The notes under the pieces were generated by a model. It did not search any database, had not been told where the DNA came from, and saw nothing but the letters and a program-made list of their open reading frames with translations. The position numbers were made by a program, and so were the translations under genes. Shown here piece after piece: positions 37,192 through 45,719 of a stretch of DNA of 64,000 bases (position 1 is its first letter; each line of letters starts with the position of its first letter). The stretch comes from Acidovorax sp. GBBC 1281 (GTDB lineage: Bacteria; Pseudomonadota; Gammaproteobacteria; Burkholderiales; Burkholderiaceae_C). Location of the stretch: positions 3,986,001 to 4,050,000 of the forward strand of contig NZ_CP097269.1 of NCBI RefSeq assembly GCF_028473645.1. Reading direction: 5' to 3'.

Positions 37192-38030
37192 CCCGCATGA
37201 ACACCACCACCCTGCTCCTGCAGCTCTCCGACCTGCACATCCGCGAGCCCGGCCGACTGGCCTATGGCCGGCTGGACACCGCTCCCTACCTGCGCCAGGC
37301 CGTGGACACGGTGCTGCGCATGCCGCAGCGCCCGGATGCCGTCGTGGTCACCGGCGACCTGACCGACTTCGGCCGGCCTGCGGAATACGGCCACCTGCGC
37401 GAACTGCTGGCGCCGCTCGGGGCCATGCCGCTCTACCTGCTGCCCGGCAACCACGACGACCGCGAGCAACTGCGCGCCAGCTTTCCCGAGCACGCCTACC
37501 TGGGCGAAGAAGGCTTCGTGCAATACAGCGTGCCGGTGGGCGGGCTGCAGCTCATCGCGCTCGATACCGTGGTGCCCGGCGCCAGCGAAGGCGGCCTGTG
37601 CGAGGCACGGCTCGCCTGGCTGGAGCGCCAACTGGAAGCGCACCGCGGCAGGCCCGTGGTCATCGCCATGCACCACCCGCCGTTTCGCACGCTCATCGGC
37701 CACATGGACGCCATCGGCCTGCTGGAAGGCGCCGAAGCGCTGGAGGCCATCGTGGCGCGGCACGCCAACGTGGAGCGGGTGGTCTGCGGCCACCTGCACC
37801 GCGCCATCCAGGTGCGCTTCGGGGGGACGCTGGCAGCGACCGTGCCATCGCCCGCGCACCAGGTGTGCCTGGACCTGGCGCCCGACGCCGCCTCGGCCTG
37901 GACGCTGGAGCCGCCGGGCTTTGCGGTGCATGCGCTGCCGCAGGACGGGCGGCTGGTCAGCCACATCGCGGCCAGCGGGACGTATCCCGGGCCGTATCCG
38001 TTCCATGAGGCGGGGCAACTCATCGATTGA
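37188..38030 (+). CDS. GpdQ-like metallophosphoesterase (glycerophosphodiesterase type)
   Basis: 280 residues. Five metallophosphoesterase motifs are intact: LSDLHI (D,H), VVTGDLTDFGRP (D), LPGNHDD (N,H), AMHHPP (H) and VCGHLHR (H,H). The layout and the HQV near residue 220 match GpdQ, a broad phosphodiesterase that cleaves glycerophosphodiesters and phosphonate monoesters. It is the last gene of the LacI-ABC operon, translationally coupled to the ATPase, suggesting that the imported compound is a phosphodiester or phosphonate ester. No signal peptide, so it acts in the cytoplasm. Confidence 0.88.
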   Translation: MTRMNTTTLLLQLSDLHIREPGRLAYGRLDTAPYLRQAVDTVLRMPQRPDAVVVTGDLTDFGRPAEYGHLRELLAPLGAMPLYLLPGNHDDREQLRASFPEHAYLGEEGFVQYSVPVGGLQLIALDTVVPGASEGGLCEARLAWLERQLEAHRGRPVVIAMHHPPFRTLIGHMDAIGLLEGAEALEAIVARHANVERVVCGHLHRAIQVRFGGTLAATVPSPAHQVCLDLAPDAASAWTLEPPGFAVHALPQDGRLVSHIAASGTYPGPYPFHEAGQLID

Positions 38031-38086
38031 GGATCTCGTCCACCGAAACCCATTCGCCGCGATGGGGCCGCTCGGCACGGCTTCGC

Positions 38087-39439
38087 TCATCGGCTCCTCG
38101 GAAAAATCTCTGCCATGGAGTAGCCCTCGATCGTGGTCAGATGCTCCACGCCGTTGCGCATGCGGGCTTTGATGTCGCTGATCGATGCCGCCAGTTCACT
38201 GAATTTCGTTCCAGGGTTCATGGCCGCCGCATCGCGCCACTGCTTGAACTGCCGAAGATCCAGCCGGGCGCTCACCGTTTCGTCGGCCAGTTGTTCCACC
38301 AGATCGCCATGGCCTTGAAGCAGTTCATCTCTACTCGCCAGCACCTGCTCCAGGTTTTGGATCTTTCTGCCCATCGCCTGGACGTTTTCGAGGAGCTCCA
38401 GCACGCCACTGACGTGATATGTCATGTTCATGGTGCGGAGCGACAACAGGGCCTGCGCCGTTTCGTGGCGCTTTTCGTCTGCCGCTCTCTGTGCCAGCGC
38501 GGCGGCTGATTCGGCAGCCGCCGTGCTGGCAACATGTGTGGGGGAAGCTGGCGCGGAGCCCTCGGTCGAAGAAGCGCTGGCCACCGGCTGGGTCGATGCG
38601 TTCGCTTCACCGACACGGGGGCTGGCAGCCGATTTCGGCGGTTCGGACTGGATGGACGCCACGCTCGCCTCCACCTCGACTTCGATCTCCACGCTCTCCT
38701 TCGTTTCCGTTTCCGTCGCTGCTTCTGTTTCCGTGTCCATTGCCAGATCCGCATCCCAATCCGACAGCGCGTCCATGAAGACGTCCGTATCCGAGTCAGC
38801 GTCCGATTCAGGGGTCCCCGCCAGTCGCGCCTGCATGGCGCTCACCGCGGCCTCCGCTTCCTGGAACACCGCCTCCAGGTTCACCGATGCGGCCTGGGCC
38901 CACTGGTTGTAGCGCTCCCGTTGCTCGTGGCCGTCCAACTGGTTGATCTCCTTGCGCAGTTCTGCCTGCGCACCGAGCGCAGCGTCTCTGAACCGCAGCA
39001 TGTCTTGCAGATTCCGAATCTGGGCCTGCACCGCCGCGAGGTTGTCCGTCACCGACTTCTGCGCATCGTCGACATACCCTTTCGGCTCGCCCCACATCTT
39101 GAGAATTCCTTGCGCCGCCCGATCGTGCTGATGAAGGACCGCGTCCAGGGACTTTGCCACGGTGGCGGCGGAAGTCTTCGACACGTCCCCGGTGCCAGCC
39201 GGCGATGACTGGATGCGGATGCCCACGTTCGATCGGGGACGGTTCACGTGGGAGGCCGCATGCGTCGGTGGCGCCCCGGCGTCCCCGGTGGATGTGCGTG
39301 GATGCCCAGCCCTGCCTTGCAGCGCGAGCGCAGTCTGCGGCATGGAACTCGACCTTGCCGCCGGGACGGCTTGCTTTCCGCGTTCGGCAACGGAGGGGGC
39401 AACGCGCGGCGGAGACGTGATTTCTTTGAGGTGGACCAT
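38087..39439 (-). CDS. Candidate type III effector with a duplicated coiled-coil module, 450 residues
   Basis: Start MVHLKEITSPPR follows AGGGAGAAG; in-frame codons further upstream overlap the promoter. Residues 1-95 are Ser/Pro/Ala-rich and lack acidic residues at the start. Two related helical modules follow, about 104-207 and 325-428; each runs (A/T)AQ(G/A)(I/L)L ... RNLQ/QNLE ... RD(A/E)(A/L)L ... QW(A/R)xAA, with the QW at 179-180 and 400-401. An acidic Ser/Thr/Asp/Glu linker (209-260) and an Ala/Ser stretch separate them. No enzyme motif seen. A one-mismatch PIP promoter lies upstream. I know no family for it. Confidence 0.65.
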   Translation of the reverse strand: MVHLKEITSPPRVAPSVAERGKQAVPAARSSSMPQTALALQGRAGHPRTSTGDAGAPPTHAASHVNRPRSNVGIRIQSSPAGTGDVSKTSAATVAKSLDAVLHQHDRAAQGILKMWGEPKGYVDDAQKSVTDNLAAVQAQIRNLQDMLRFRDAALGAQAELRKEINQLDGHEQRERYNQWAQAASVNLEAVFQEAEAAVSAMQARLAGTPESDADSDTDVFMDALSDWDADLAMDTETEAATETETKESVEIEVEVEASVASIQSEPPKSAASPRVGEANASTQPVASASSTEGSAPASPTHVASTAAAESAAALAQRAADEKRHETAQALLSLRTMNMTYHVSGVLELLENVQAMGRKIQNLEQVLASRDELLQGHGDLVEQLADETVSARLDLRQFKQWRDAAAMNPGTKFSELAASISDIKARMRNGVEHLTTIEGYSMAEIFPRSR

Positions 39440-39473
39440 GGCTTCTCCCTTGAATGCTTTAATGGAAGGGCCG

Positions 39474-39535
39474 AGGGTAGGAACGGGCCTTACCCACCGC
39501 GCCGCAGCGCCCGAAGCCCTTGCCCGGCGCGCAAA
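39474..39535 (-). promoter_or_regulatory. Imperfect PIP box plus -10
   Basis: On the minus strand TTTGC (39535-39531, one mismatch to TTCGB), 15 bases, TTCGG (39515-39511), 31 bases, TACCCT (YANNNT) at 39479-39474. The spacing is identical to the promoters of the HopX-like and YopJ-like genes. Start codon 35 bases further. Confidence 0.6.
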
Positions 39536-39705
39536 ACCCGGGCCATCCCGTGCCATCCAGGCCACCCGGCACACCGATCCGACCCGCCCAGGCCCGTGGT
39601 TGCTGGCGGGCTGCTATGGATTCAGGAGTATGCTGTCACTCCCGGAACGGCAGGCAGGCCAGGAGCCCTGTGCCCCGCCCCCGGGTGAAGCATCCGATCC
39701 CTTTC

Positions 39706-41376
39706 ATGAAGCACCTGTTGAATCTGCTGGCCGCCGTGGCACTGCTGGTCTGGGGCACCCACCTGGTGCGCACGGGCGTGCTGCGTGTGTTCGGCGCCAA
39801 CCTGCGCACCATGCTCGCCCGCAGCATGGGCAACCGCTTCACGGCAGCGCTGTCGGGCATCGGCGTGACGGCCCTGGTGCAGTCCAGCACGGCCACCTCG
39901 CTCATGACCTCGTCGTTCGTGGGCCAGGGGCTCATCACCCTGCCCGCCGCGCTGGCGGTGATGCGCGGGGCCGACGTGGGAACTGCCCTCATGTCGGTGC
40001 TGTTCTCCACCGACCTGTCGTGGCTGTCCCCCCTCTTCATCTTCGTGGGCGTGGTGTTGTTCATCACCCGCCAGTCCAGCTCGGCCGGGCGCGTGGGGCG
40101 CGTGCTCATCGGGCTGGGGCTGATGCTGCTGGCGCTCGAAATGGTCGTGCAGGCCAGCGGCCCCATGCTGGCTTCCCCCATCATCAAGGCCATGCTCGGC
40201 TCGCTCAACAGCGACATCGTGATGGAGATCGTCATGGGCGCGGTGCTGGCCGTGATCGCGTACTCCAGCCTGGCCATCGTGCTGCTCATCTCGGCCATGG
40301 CGGCCTCGCACGTGGTGCCGCTGGACGTGGCCCTGGGCCTGGTGCTGGGGGCCAACCTGGGCAGCGGCCTGCTGGCCGTGCTGACCACGGCCAAATCGGC
40401 CGTGGAGGTGCGGCAGGTGACCGTGGGCAACCTCGTCTTCAAGCTGATGGGCGTGGCGCTGGTGGCCCCGTTCGCGGGGCTTTGGCTGCGCTACGTACAG
40501 CCCCACATGCCGGGCACGGCACAGGGGGTGGTGCTGTTCCATCTGGGCTTCAACGTGGTCATCAGCCTGGGGTTCATCGCCTTCACGCAATGGGTGGCCA
40601 CCTGGGTGACCCGGCTGCTGCCAAAGCCCGTGGGCGCGCAGAGCCTGCGGCCCCACCACCTGGACCCTTCGGCCCTGTCCACCCCGTCGCTGGCCATTTC
40701 CTGCGCCGCCCGCGAGGCGCTGCACCAGGCCGACGTGGTGGAGACCATGCTGCTGGGTGTGCTCGATGTGATCAAGAAGAATGATGTGCAACTGGCCGAA
40801 CGCCTGCGCAAGATGGATGACGAGGTGGACGAGCTGTATTCGTCCATCAAGTACTACCTGACCAAGATCTCCCGCGAGGCGCTGGGCGAGGACGAGAGCC
40901 GGCGCTGGACCGACATCATCAGCTTCACCATCAACATGGAGCAGATCGGCGACATCATCGAACGCGTGCTGCTGGACATCGAAGACAAGAAGATCAAAAA
41001 GGGCCGCCAGTTCTCCGACGCCGGCATGGCCGAGATCACGGAGTTGCACGAGCGCCTGATCAACAACCTGCGCCTGGGAATGAGCGTGTTCCTCAACGGC
41101 ACGGTGCGCGACGCGCAGAAGCTGCTCGAAGAAAAAGCGCGCTTTCGCGACCTGGAGCGCGCCTACGCCGCCACCCACCTGGTGCGCCTGGCGGACAAGA
41201 CGGTGCAGAGCATGGAAACCAGCTCGCTGCACATCGACCTGATCAGCGAACTCAAGCGCATCAACTCGCACATCTGCTCGATCGCCTATCCCATCCTGGA
41301 CTCGGCCGGTGCCTTGGCGCCCAGCCGCCTGCGCTCGGCCACCGGCGCGGCGCAGGACGCCACGATCGGAAAATGA
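39706..41376 (+). CDS. Na/Pi cotransporter family protein with PhoU-like domain
   Basis: 556 residues. The N-terminal half has about nine membrane segments with the repeated QSSTA signature (VQSSTATSLMTSS, then the second copy VIAYSSLAIVLL). The C-terminal 200 residues form a PhoU-like helical domain. It is expected to import phosphate with Na+, or export it as in YjbB. Start MKHLLNLLAA; an in-frame GTG seven codons earlier is an alternative. Its stop overlaps the arsC start (ATGA). Confidence 0.9.
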   Translation: MKHLLNLLAAVALLVWGTHLVRTGVLRVFGANLRTMLARSMGNRFTAALSGIGVTALVQSSTATSLMTSSFVGQGLITLPAALAVMRGADVGTALMSVLFSTDLSWLSPLFIFVGVVLFITRQSSSAGRVGRVLIGLGLMLLALEMVVQASGPMLASPIIKAMLGSLNSDIVMEIVMGAVLAVIAYSSLAIVLLISAMAASHVVPLDVALGLVLGANLGSGLLAVLTTAKSAVEVRQVTVGNLVFKLMGVALVAPFAGLWLRYVQPHMPGTAQGVVLFHLGFNVVISLGFIAFTQWVATWVTRLLPKPVGAQSLRPHHLDPSALSTPSLAISCAAREALHQADVVETMLLGVLDVIKKNDVQLAERLRKMDDEVDELYSSIKYYLTKISREALGEDESRRWTDIISFTINMEQIGDIIERVLLDIEDKKIKKGRQFSDAGMAEITELHERLINNLRLGMSVFLNGTVRDAQKLLEEKARFRDLERAYAATHLVRLADKTVQSMETSSLHIDLISELKRINSHICSIAYPILDSAGALAPSRLRSATGAAQDATIGK

Positions 41377-41849
41377 CGGGCTTGCCGCCCACGCACGCGC
41401 CCCTTCCGAGTGCCGCGCCATTGGCGCAGCCCGACCCCTTGCCGAAAGCCCCGCCTGTGACCTCCCCTGCCCTGCCCGACCGCGCCTTCGAACCCGACGT
41501 CGTCATTTATCACAACCCGGAATGCGGCACCTCGCGCAACGTGCTGGCGCTGATCCGTGCGAGCGGCATCGAGCCGCATGTGGTCGAGTACCTGAAGACC
41601 CCGCCTTCGCGTGCCATGCTGGCATGGCTGGTCACGCGGGCAGGCGTGCCGGCGCGCGACATGCTGCGCGAGAAACACCCACTGCATGCCGAACTGGGAC
41701 TCGCCGATCCGGCCCTGGACGACACCCGGTTGCTCGATGCCATGGCCGCCCACCCCGCACTCATCAACCGACCCATCGTGGTATCGCCGCGGGGCGTGCG
41801 CCTGTGCCGGCCCGCCGAACGGGTGGCGGATCTTCTGCCCGCCCGCTAG
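41373..41849 (+). CDS. arsC: ArsC-family arsenate reductase
   Basis: 158 residues of the glutaredoxin-dependent type. Catalytic Cys is in YHNPECGTSRN, and the distal Arg residues are in NRPIVVSPRGVRLCRP. The family reduces arsenate to arsenite. The translation-coupled ATG at 41373 gives a Pro/Ala-rich extension of about 40 residues; an internal GTG at 41457 would give the more usual length. Coupling to a phosphate transporter fits, since arsenate mimics phosphate, but the pairing could be fortuitous. No ars operon is seen. Confidence 0.88.
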   Translation: MTGLPPTHAPLPSAAPLAQPDPLPKAPPVTSPALPDRAFEPDVVIYHNPECGTSRNVLALIRASGIEPHVVEYLKTPPSRAMLAWLVTRAGVPARDMLREKHPLHAELGLADPALDDTRLLDAMAAHPALINRPIVVSPRGVRLCRPAERVADLLPAR

Positions 41850-41894
41850 CGAAGCGGTGGGCCCGGTGCCCGCCCGTGCGCCCATCGGATGGGG

Positions 41895-42851
41895 TCAGTC
41901 CATCTGCTCGACGATCAGGGTCGCGCCCGCCCCGCCGTCCAAGGTCACCGAGCCCAACATCCCATAGAACTGGGCCTGCAAGGTGGAGCCCGCGATCAGC
42001 GTCACGATGGTCTCGCCGAGATACCGGTTCGTCGATGTGCTGGGCACCTCGGTCAAGGCGGGATAGGAGGCGCCATTGATCAGCACCCGGGCGCTCGCCA
42101 GGGTGGCGGCGGTGGTGCGCATGGCGTATTTCACGCGGTAGCGGCCCGTGGTGGGCACCGTGAAGACGTCGCTGGAACCATTGGCGAGAAAGCCACCGCC
42201 GAGGTTCTGCGCCTGCGGCATCGGCACATTGGTGCCCCCCAGCAGGACGGCGATGGTGGAGCCGGCCGTGTTGTGCGCAGCCATCGACACCGCACTCACC
42301 GCCCCACCAGTGCCCGCAGGGCCGGTCGCACCCGCCGTGCCGGTGGCGCCCGCCGCACCGGTCGGGCCCGTGGCCCCCATCACGCCCTGAAGGCCTTGCG
42401 GGCCCGCCGGACCGGTGGCGCCGGCCAATCCGATGGGCCCCGTCGCGCCGGTCGCGCCCGATGACCCGGTTGCGCCGGTCGCCCCCTGCGCGCCCGTGGC
42501 ACCTGTCGCTCCGCCAGCCCCGGCCGGACCGGTCGCGCCGGTGGGCCCCGCCAACGCCGAAGCAGCGGCCGGGGAACAACTTCCCAGGCGGCCCGAAGCG
42601 CCATCGAAACATGCCAGTTGGCCCTGCTGCGGCGAGGCAGGCAGCGCAGGCAACAGGACCGCGCCATCGGACTGCACCCGAAGGCGCTCATCGGTGCCGC
42701 CACTGCTGCGCACGCTGAAGCCGCCGCCAGGGGGCAGCGTGATGCTGACATCGGCGGCATTCGCCGCGGCGAAATGCAGAGAAACCGTACAGGCGATCAA
42801 CGCCGCGATGGCATGGCGGCGATGCCGCGGGCAAGAGGAAATCGTGTGCAT
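41895..42851 (-). CDS. Secreted collagen-like protein
   Basis: 318 residues. A signal peptide ends near residue 33 (AAANAADVS); a short beta-rich part follows, then a run of about 27 Gly-X-Y triplets (residues about 105-190, mostly GAT, GPT, GPA), and a C-terminal globular domain of about 125 residues resembling BclA/TNF-like heads. Such proteins form trimeric surface stalks. Function here is unknown; adhesion is possible. Repeat number may vary between strains. Confidence 0.8.
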   Translation of the reverse strand: MHTISSCPRHRRHAIAALIACTVSLHFAAANAADVSITLPPGGGFSVRSSGGTDERLRVQSDGAVLLPALPASPQQGQLACFDGASGRLGSCSPAAASALAGPTGATGPAGAGGATGATGAQGATGATGSSGATGATGPIGLAGATGPAGPQGLQGVMGATGPTGAAGATGTAGATGPAGTGGAVSAVSMAAHNTAGSTIAVLLGGTNVPMPQAQNLGGGFLANGSSDVFTVPTTGRYRVKYAMRTTAATLASARVLINGASYPALTEVPSTSTNRYLGETIVTLIAGSTLQAQFYGMLGSVTLDGGAGATLIVEQMD

Positions 42852-43262
42852 GGCGCAACCCGTTCTGATTTTTTGAGAAACGACTTCTTTGCCGGATGCC
42901 CCTTCCCGAACCGGGAGACAGGGCGTGCAACGACGCTCGGGTCGCGGCAAAGACTCGGGGCCGCTGTCCGGAAAACCGCCTGCGTCTTCCGCTCCTGGTG
43001 CATGGCTCGACGCCTGTAGCACCTCTCACCCCTCTTACGAAATTTAACAGGCGAATCCGCCCCATGCCAAGGCACCCGCATGGATTTTTTTTCGATTTCC
43101 ACGGGGCACAGCGCCACGGCTGAGCGATGTGAGGGGCGCTTCAGCCCAGGTGTCACGCAACGTGACAAAGGACCCTGCGCACGGCCCCATGCTCCCTCGG
43201 CCTACAGGCCGGCGGGACCGCCCAAGGCACTCTGGGCGCTCTTATCTGCATCAGGAGATCTC
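42852..43262. other. 411-base intergenic region
   Basis: Divergent region between the collagen-like gene and the HPF-like gene. No gene or RNA was recognised. It holds a perfect 7-bp-arm dyad at 43151-43167 and several T runs, including eight T near 43084, but no convincing terminator. Confidence 0.5.
43151..43167. promoter_or_regulatory. Perfect operator-like dyad upstream of the HPF-like gene
   Basis: TGTCACG-CAA-CGTGACA, 96 bases before the HPF-like start. It has the size and symmetry of a dimeric regulator site (TGTCA-N7-TGACA). The cognate regulator is unknown, and there is no T run to make it a terminator. Confidence 0.5.
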
Positions 43263-43622
43263 ATGGAAATTCACATCAACATGGGCAATGGCATGGACAA
43301 CCGGGAGAGCCTGGAACGCTGGGCGGATGCGGAGATCCGCAAGAATCTGTCGCGGTTCAACGAAGGCGTGCGGCGCGTCGAGGTGCACCTGTCGGACGTT
43401 AACCATGACCGGGGCGGCGCAGACGACAAGCGCTGCGTGATCGAAGCGCTGGTGCCCCAGCATGCGCCTGTCGTTGCCACCCACAACGCACCCACGGTGG
43501 ACGAAGCCTTCCGCGGCGCCGAAGCCAAGTTGCAACGCGCACTGGACAGCGCCCTCGGCAAGCTCAAGGACCAGCGCGATCGCACCTCGATCCGCACGCA
43601 GCCGGAATTGCTGCAGCCTTGA
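43263..43622 (+). CDS. HPF/RaiA-family ribosome-associated protein
   Basis: 119 residues from an ATG after CAGGAG. It has the beta-alpha-beta-beta-beta-alpha pattern of hibernation factors: MEIHINMGNGMDNRESLERW, RRVEVHLSDVN and a final helix DEAFRGAEAKLQRALDSALG. Likely to bind the 30S subunit in stationary or stress conditions. Short form without the dimerisation domain. Confidence 0.8.
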   Translation: MEIHINMGNGMDNRESLERWADAEIRKNLSRFNEGVRRVEVHLSDVNHDRGGADDKRCVIEALVPQHAPVVATHNAPTVDEAFRGAEAKLQRALDSALGKLKDQRDRTSIRTQPELLQP

Positions 43623-43705
43623 TCGAGCACAGTCGGCGCTCGCCGACCGCCCGGGCCAGCCCTGCCAGGGCCTGCCCGGCCTGTATTTCCGTCCCAGGAG
43701 ACACG

Positions 43706-43861
43706 ATGAACACCCCCAAGCACCCCCACGGCGATGACGAGCCGGAAATCACCCAGGAAGACAGCGTGCCGGTGGACGACACAGACCCCGATGACGAAGC
43801 CATGATGAAGGAGGTCCGCAACGACCGCCTGAAGGTGCCGCCCGGCGAAGAAAAGGAATGA
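43706..43861 (+). CDS. Small acidic hypothetical protein
   Basis: 51 residues with a clear CAGGAG site. Strongly acidic (EITQEDSVPVDDTDPDDEA) with a basic patch near the end (RNDRLKVPPG). No family recognised. It lies 83 bases after the HPF-like gene and may be co-transcribed. Confidence 0.6.
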   Translation: MNTPKHPHGDDEPEITQEDSVPVDDTDPDDEAMMKEVRNDRLKVPPGEEKE

Positions 43862-43915
43862 GGCCGGTGCCCGCCACCCGGGCCCGCCCGCGCGGCGATG
43901 GGCGCCGCAGCGCGT

Positions 43916-45541
43916 TCAATTGCGGTAACGGTCCTGCCAACGGCGGTCCACGCCGTCCATGAACGCGCACAAGTCATGCACCTCTCCCGGCGGGCAAATG
44001 GCGGCATGCTGCAAGGCCTTGTCGAGGAAGGCGATGCGCTTGAGCTCGATCGATGCGCTTTGCATCAGCGGGCCGGAGTGCCGCGCATCGGCTTGCGGCC
44101 AGCGAGCGACCCGGTGGGCATCGTGGCGCTGCACCAGCGTTTGCCCCTTGCGGTTCAAGGGATCCGATGGGTTCATCGGGCTCCGGGCCAAATAGGCCAG
44201 CACCTCGTTGCGGGACTGGGCGTGCTTCATGAATGGCAGACCGACCCAGGCCGCTGCGTCCAGGGCATAGTGCCCCAACAGGCCTGTCCGCGGCCCCTTC
44301 GGAGGCACGGCAGGGTCGGCTGACGCAAGGTGCCGGTCTTGCGCAACGGCGCTCGCACCGCGCTTGCCGGCGTCCCGCCGCAGCCGCGAGGAAGAATCGG
44401 CATCGGATTCTGCATCCGAGGATGCCACGCTGTCACCATCGCTTTCTCTGCCGAAGCTCTCGTCGTCGCTGGAGTATTCGGCCGGCTGCAGCAACTCGGC
44501 CTCGACCGGCACCGCGTCGAACGGCAGCGCCGCGCCGCGCAGGCGCTGGTCATGCAGGGCATCCATGGAAGCATCCTGGTGGCACTTCAGGGCCATCGAC
44601 AGCGCAAAGATCCTGCAGGAGCGCAGGCTCTTCTGGGCTGGCACGTCCAGCAGCACCAGCGGCCAATCGTCCGGCAGGTGCAGATGGCTCGCCATCTCGG
44701 CGGCCGTGATGAGCGGCTCGGCGTTCCCCGCCAAGGACGGGCTCAGGTGCACGATCGAGCCACGGCGGCCGGGCTGACCCGGCAACCCGTCGATCCGCAC
44801 GTCCAGCGCAAGGTCGTGGGCCGAGTTGTCCAGGACGGCCCGCCAGCGCCCCGGCGGCGCAGCCTTCAGGAACTGCGTCCATTCCGCGGAGCCGAAGCCT
44901 TCGTTGTCGGGCACCACGCCCCGGTCGTTGGGCTCGTTGACGTGCGCATAGACCAGGCGCAGTTGCGGGTCCTCCGCATTGAGCGCGGCCACCACCGCCG
45001 GCATGGCCAGCTTGCGGATGGCATCGGGCTCGTCGTCCGGGCTGGCACCTTCCCCGTGCAGGCCGGCAACCACCCCACGCAGTTCGCTTAACCAATCGAC
45101 CACCTGCCGCCGCTGCACGGCCGCCGCATCGCCCTCTGGCAGGGCGACACGGGGAGCCGCGGGGAGGGGCAACCCCATGGGCAGGCACAGGGCACCGGGC
45201 AGGACCGAGGGCGTGGGCGCGCCGGGGCGATCGGGCGCGGGCGCCAGCAGGCGGGCGGGCTCGATGCCCAGGCGCGACAGCGCGGGCGCATTGTTCAGCA
45301 ACGGCGCATCCGCATGGGCTCGCGCCCAGCGCCACAGCGCAGTGCGGGCGGGCGTCATCGGCAGCGCGGGCCCGGAACGCCGCGGCGGCAGAGGCGGACC
45401 GGCCTGCCTCGGCAGGGACGAGGGACCGGTCAGGCGCGGTCGTTGCGCGGGGCGTTGATCCACGGAAGTCGCGGCTTCCTGCGCAGTGGCGGGACGGGGC
45501 CGGCGGGACGACGAAGGAACAGAAGGAACGGGGCTGGGCAT
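43916..45541 (-). CDS. YopJ/AvrRxv-family type III effector (putative Ser/Thr/Lys acetyltransferase)
   Basis: 541 residues from the ATG used; ATG 45574 would add 11, and neither has a clear ribosome binding site. The first 135 residues are Pro/Ser/Arg-rich. Family blocks follow in order: LAMPAVVAALNAEDPQLRL (cf. MPALVIQANNKYPEMNL in YopJ), catalytic His242 in SAHDLALDV, GSIVHLSPS (261-269) and the nucleophile Cys309 in SLRSCRIFALSMALK, then LPFMKHAQS and NRKGQTLVQR near the C-terminus. Where YopJ has its catalytic Glu (LFEPA), this protein has Ser267. An acidic Ser/Asp insert (about 354-385) interrupts the C-terminal part. A perfect PIP promoter lies upstream. Confidence 0.85.
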   Translation of the reverse strand: MPSPVPSVPSSSRRPRPATAQEAATSVDQRPAQRPRLTGPSSLPRQAGPPLPPRRSGPALPMTPARTALWRWARAHADAPLLNNAPALSRLGIEPARLLAPAPDRPGAPTPSVLPGALCLPMGLPLPAAPRVALPEGDAAAVQRRQVVDWLSELRGVVAGLHGEGASPDDEPDAIRKLAMPAVVAALNAEDPQLRLVYAHVNEPNDRGVVPDNEGFGSAEWTQFLKAAPPGRWRAVLDNSAHDLALDVRIDGLPGQPGRRGSIVHLSPSLAGNAEPLITAAEMASHLHLPDDWPLVLLDVPAQKSLRSCRIFALSMALKCHQDASMDALHDQRLRGAALPFDAVPVEAELLQPAEYSSDDESFGRESDGDSVASSDAESDADSSSRLRRDAGKRGASAVAQDRHLASADPAVPPKGPRTGLLGHYALDAAAWVGLPFMKHAQSRNEVLAYLARSPMNPSDPLNRKGQTLVQRHDAHRVARWPQADARHSGPLMQSASIELKRIAFLDKALQHAAICPPGEVHDLCAFMDGVDRRWQDRYRN

Positions 45542-45589
45542 GGGGTCGGGGGAGGAGGGACGCCCCCCAGCCATCGGCGGGCACAGGGC

Positions 45590-45651
45590 AAGATGGCACG
45601 CCCCGGGCGCCATCGCCCCCACCCGCGCGAACCGGCTGCGCGCCAAGCGAA
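45590..45651 (-). promoter_or_regulatory. Perfect PIP box plus -10 for the YopJ-like effector
   Basis: On the minus strand TTCGC (45651-45647), 15 bases, TTCGC (45631-45627), 31 bases, CATCTT (YANNNT) at 45595-45590. The predicted transcript starts near 45583, so coding frames extending further upstream are excluded. Confidence 0.85.
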
Positions 45652-45719
45652 GCGGGGGTGCGCCGTCTCTGCCAGCCACCCGGCCCCGCAACGCCCTCCA
45701 TCAGCCCCTTCCGTCGCCC

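Noticed and set aside
42310..42570. CRISPR-like or tandem DNA repeat
   Set aside because: The repetitive DNA encodes Gly-X-Y triplets of the collagen-like protein; units are 9 bases and coding.
42870..42960. PIP box before the collagen-like gene
   Set aside because: Only one half site; the second position differs at several bases.
43168..43262. Sigma-54 promoter before the HPF-like gene
   Set aside because: GGCAC occurs, but no GC element at the required spacing.
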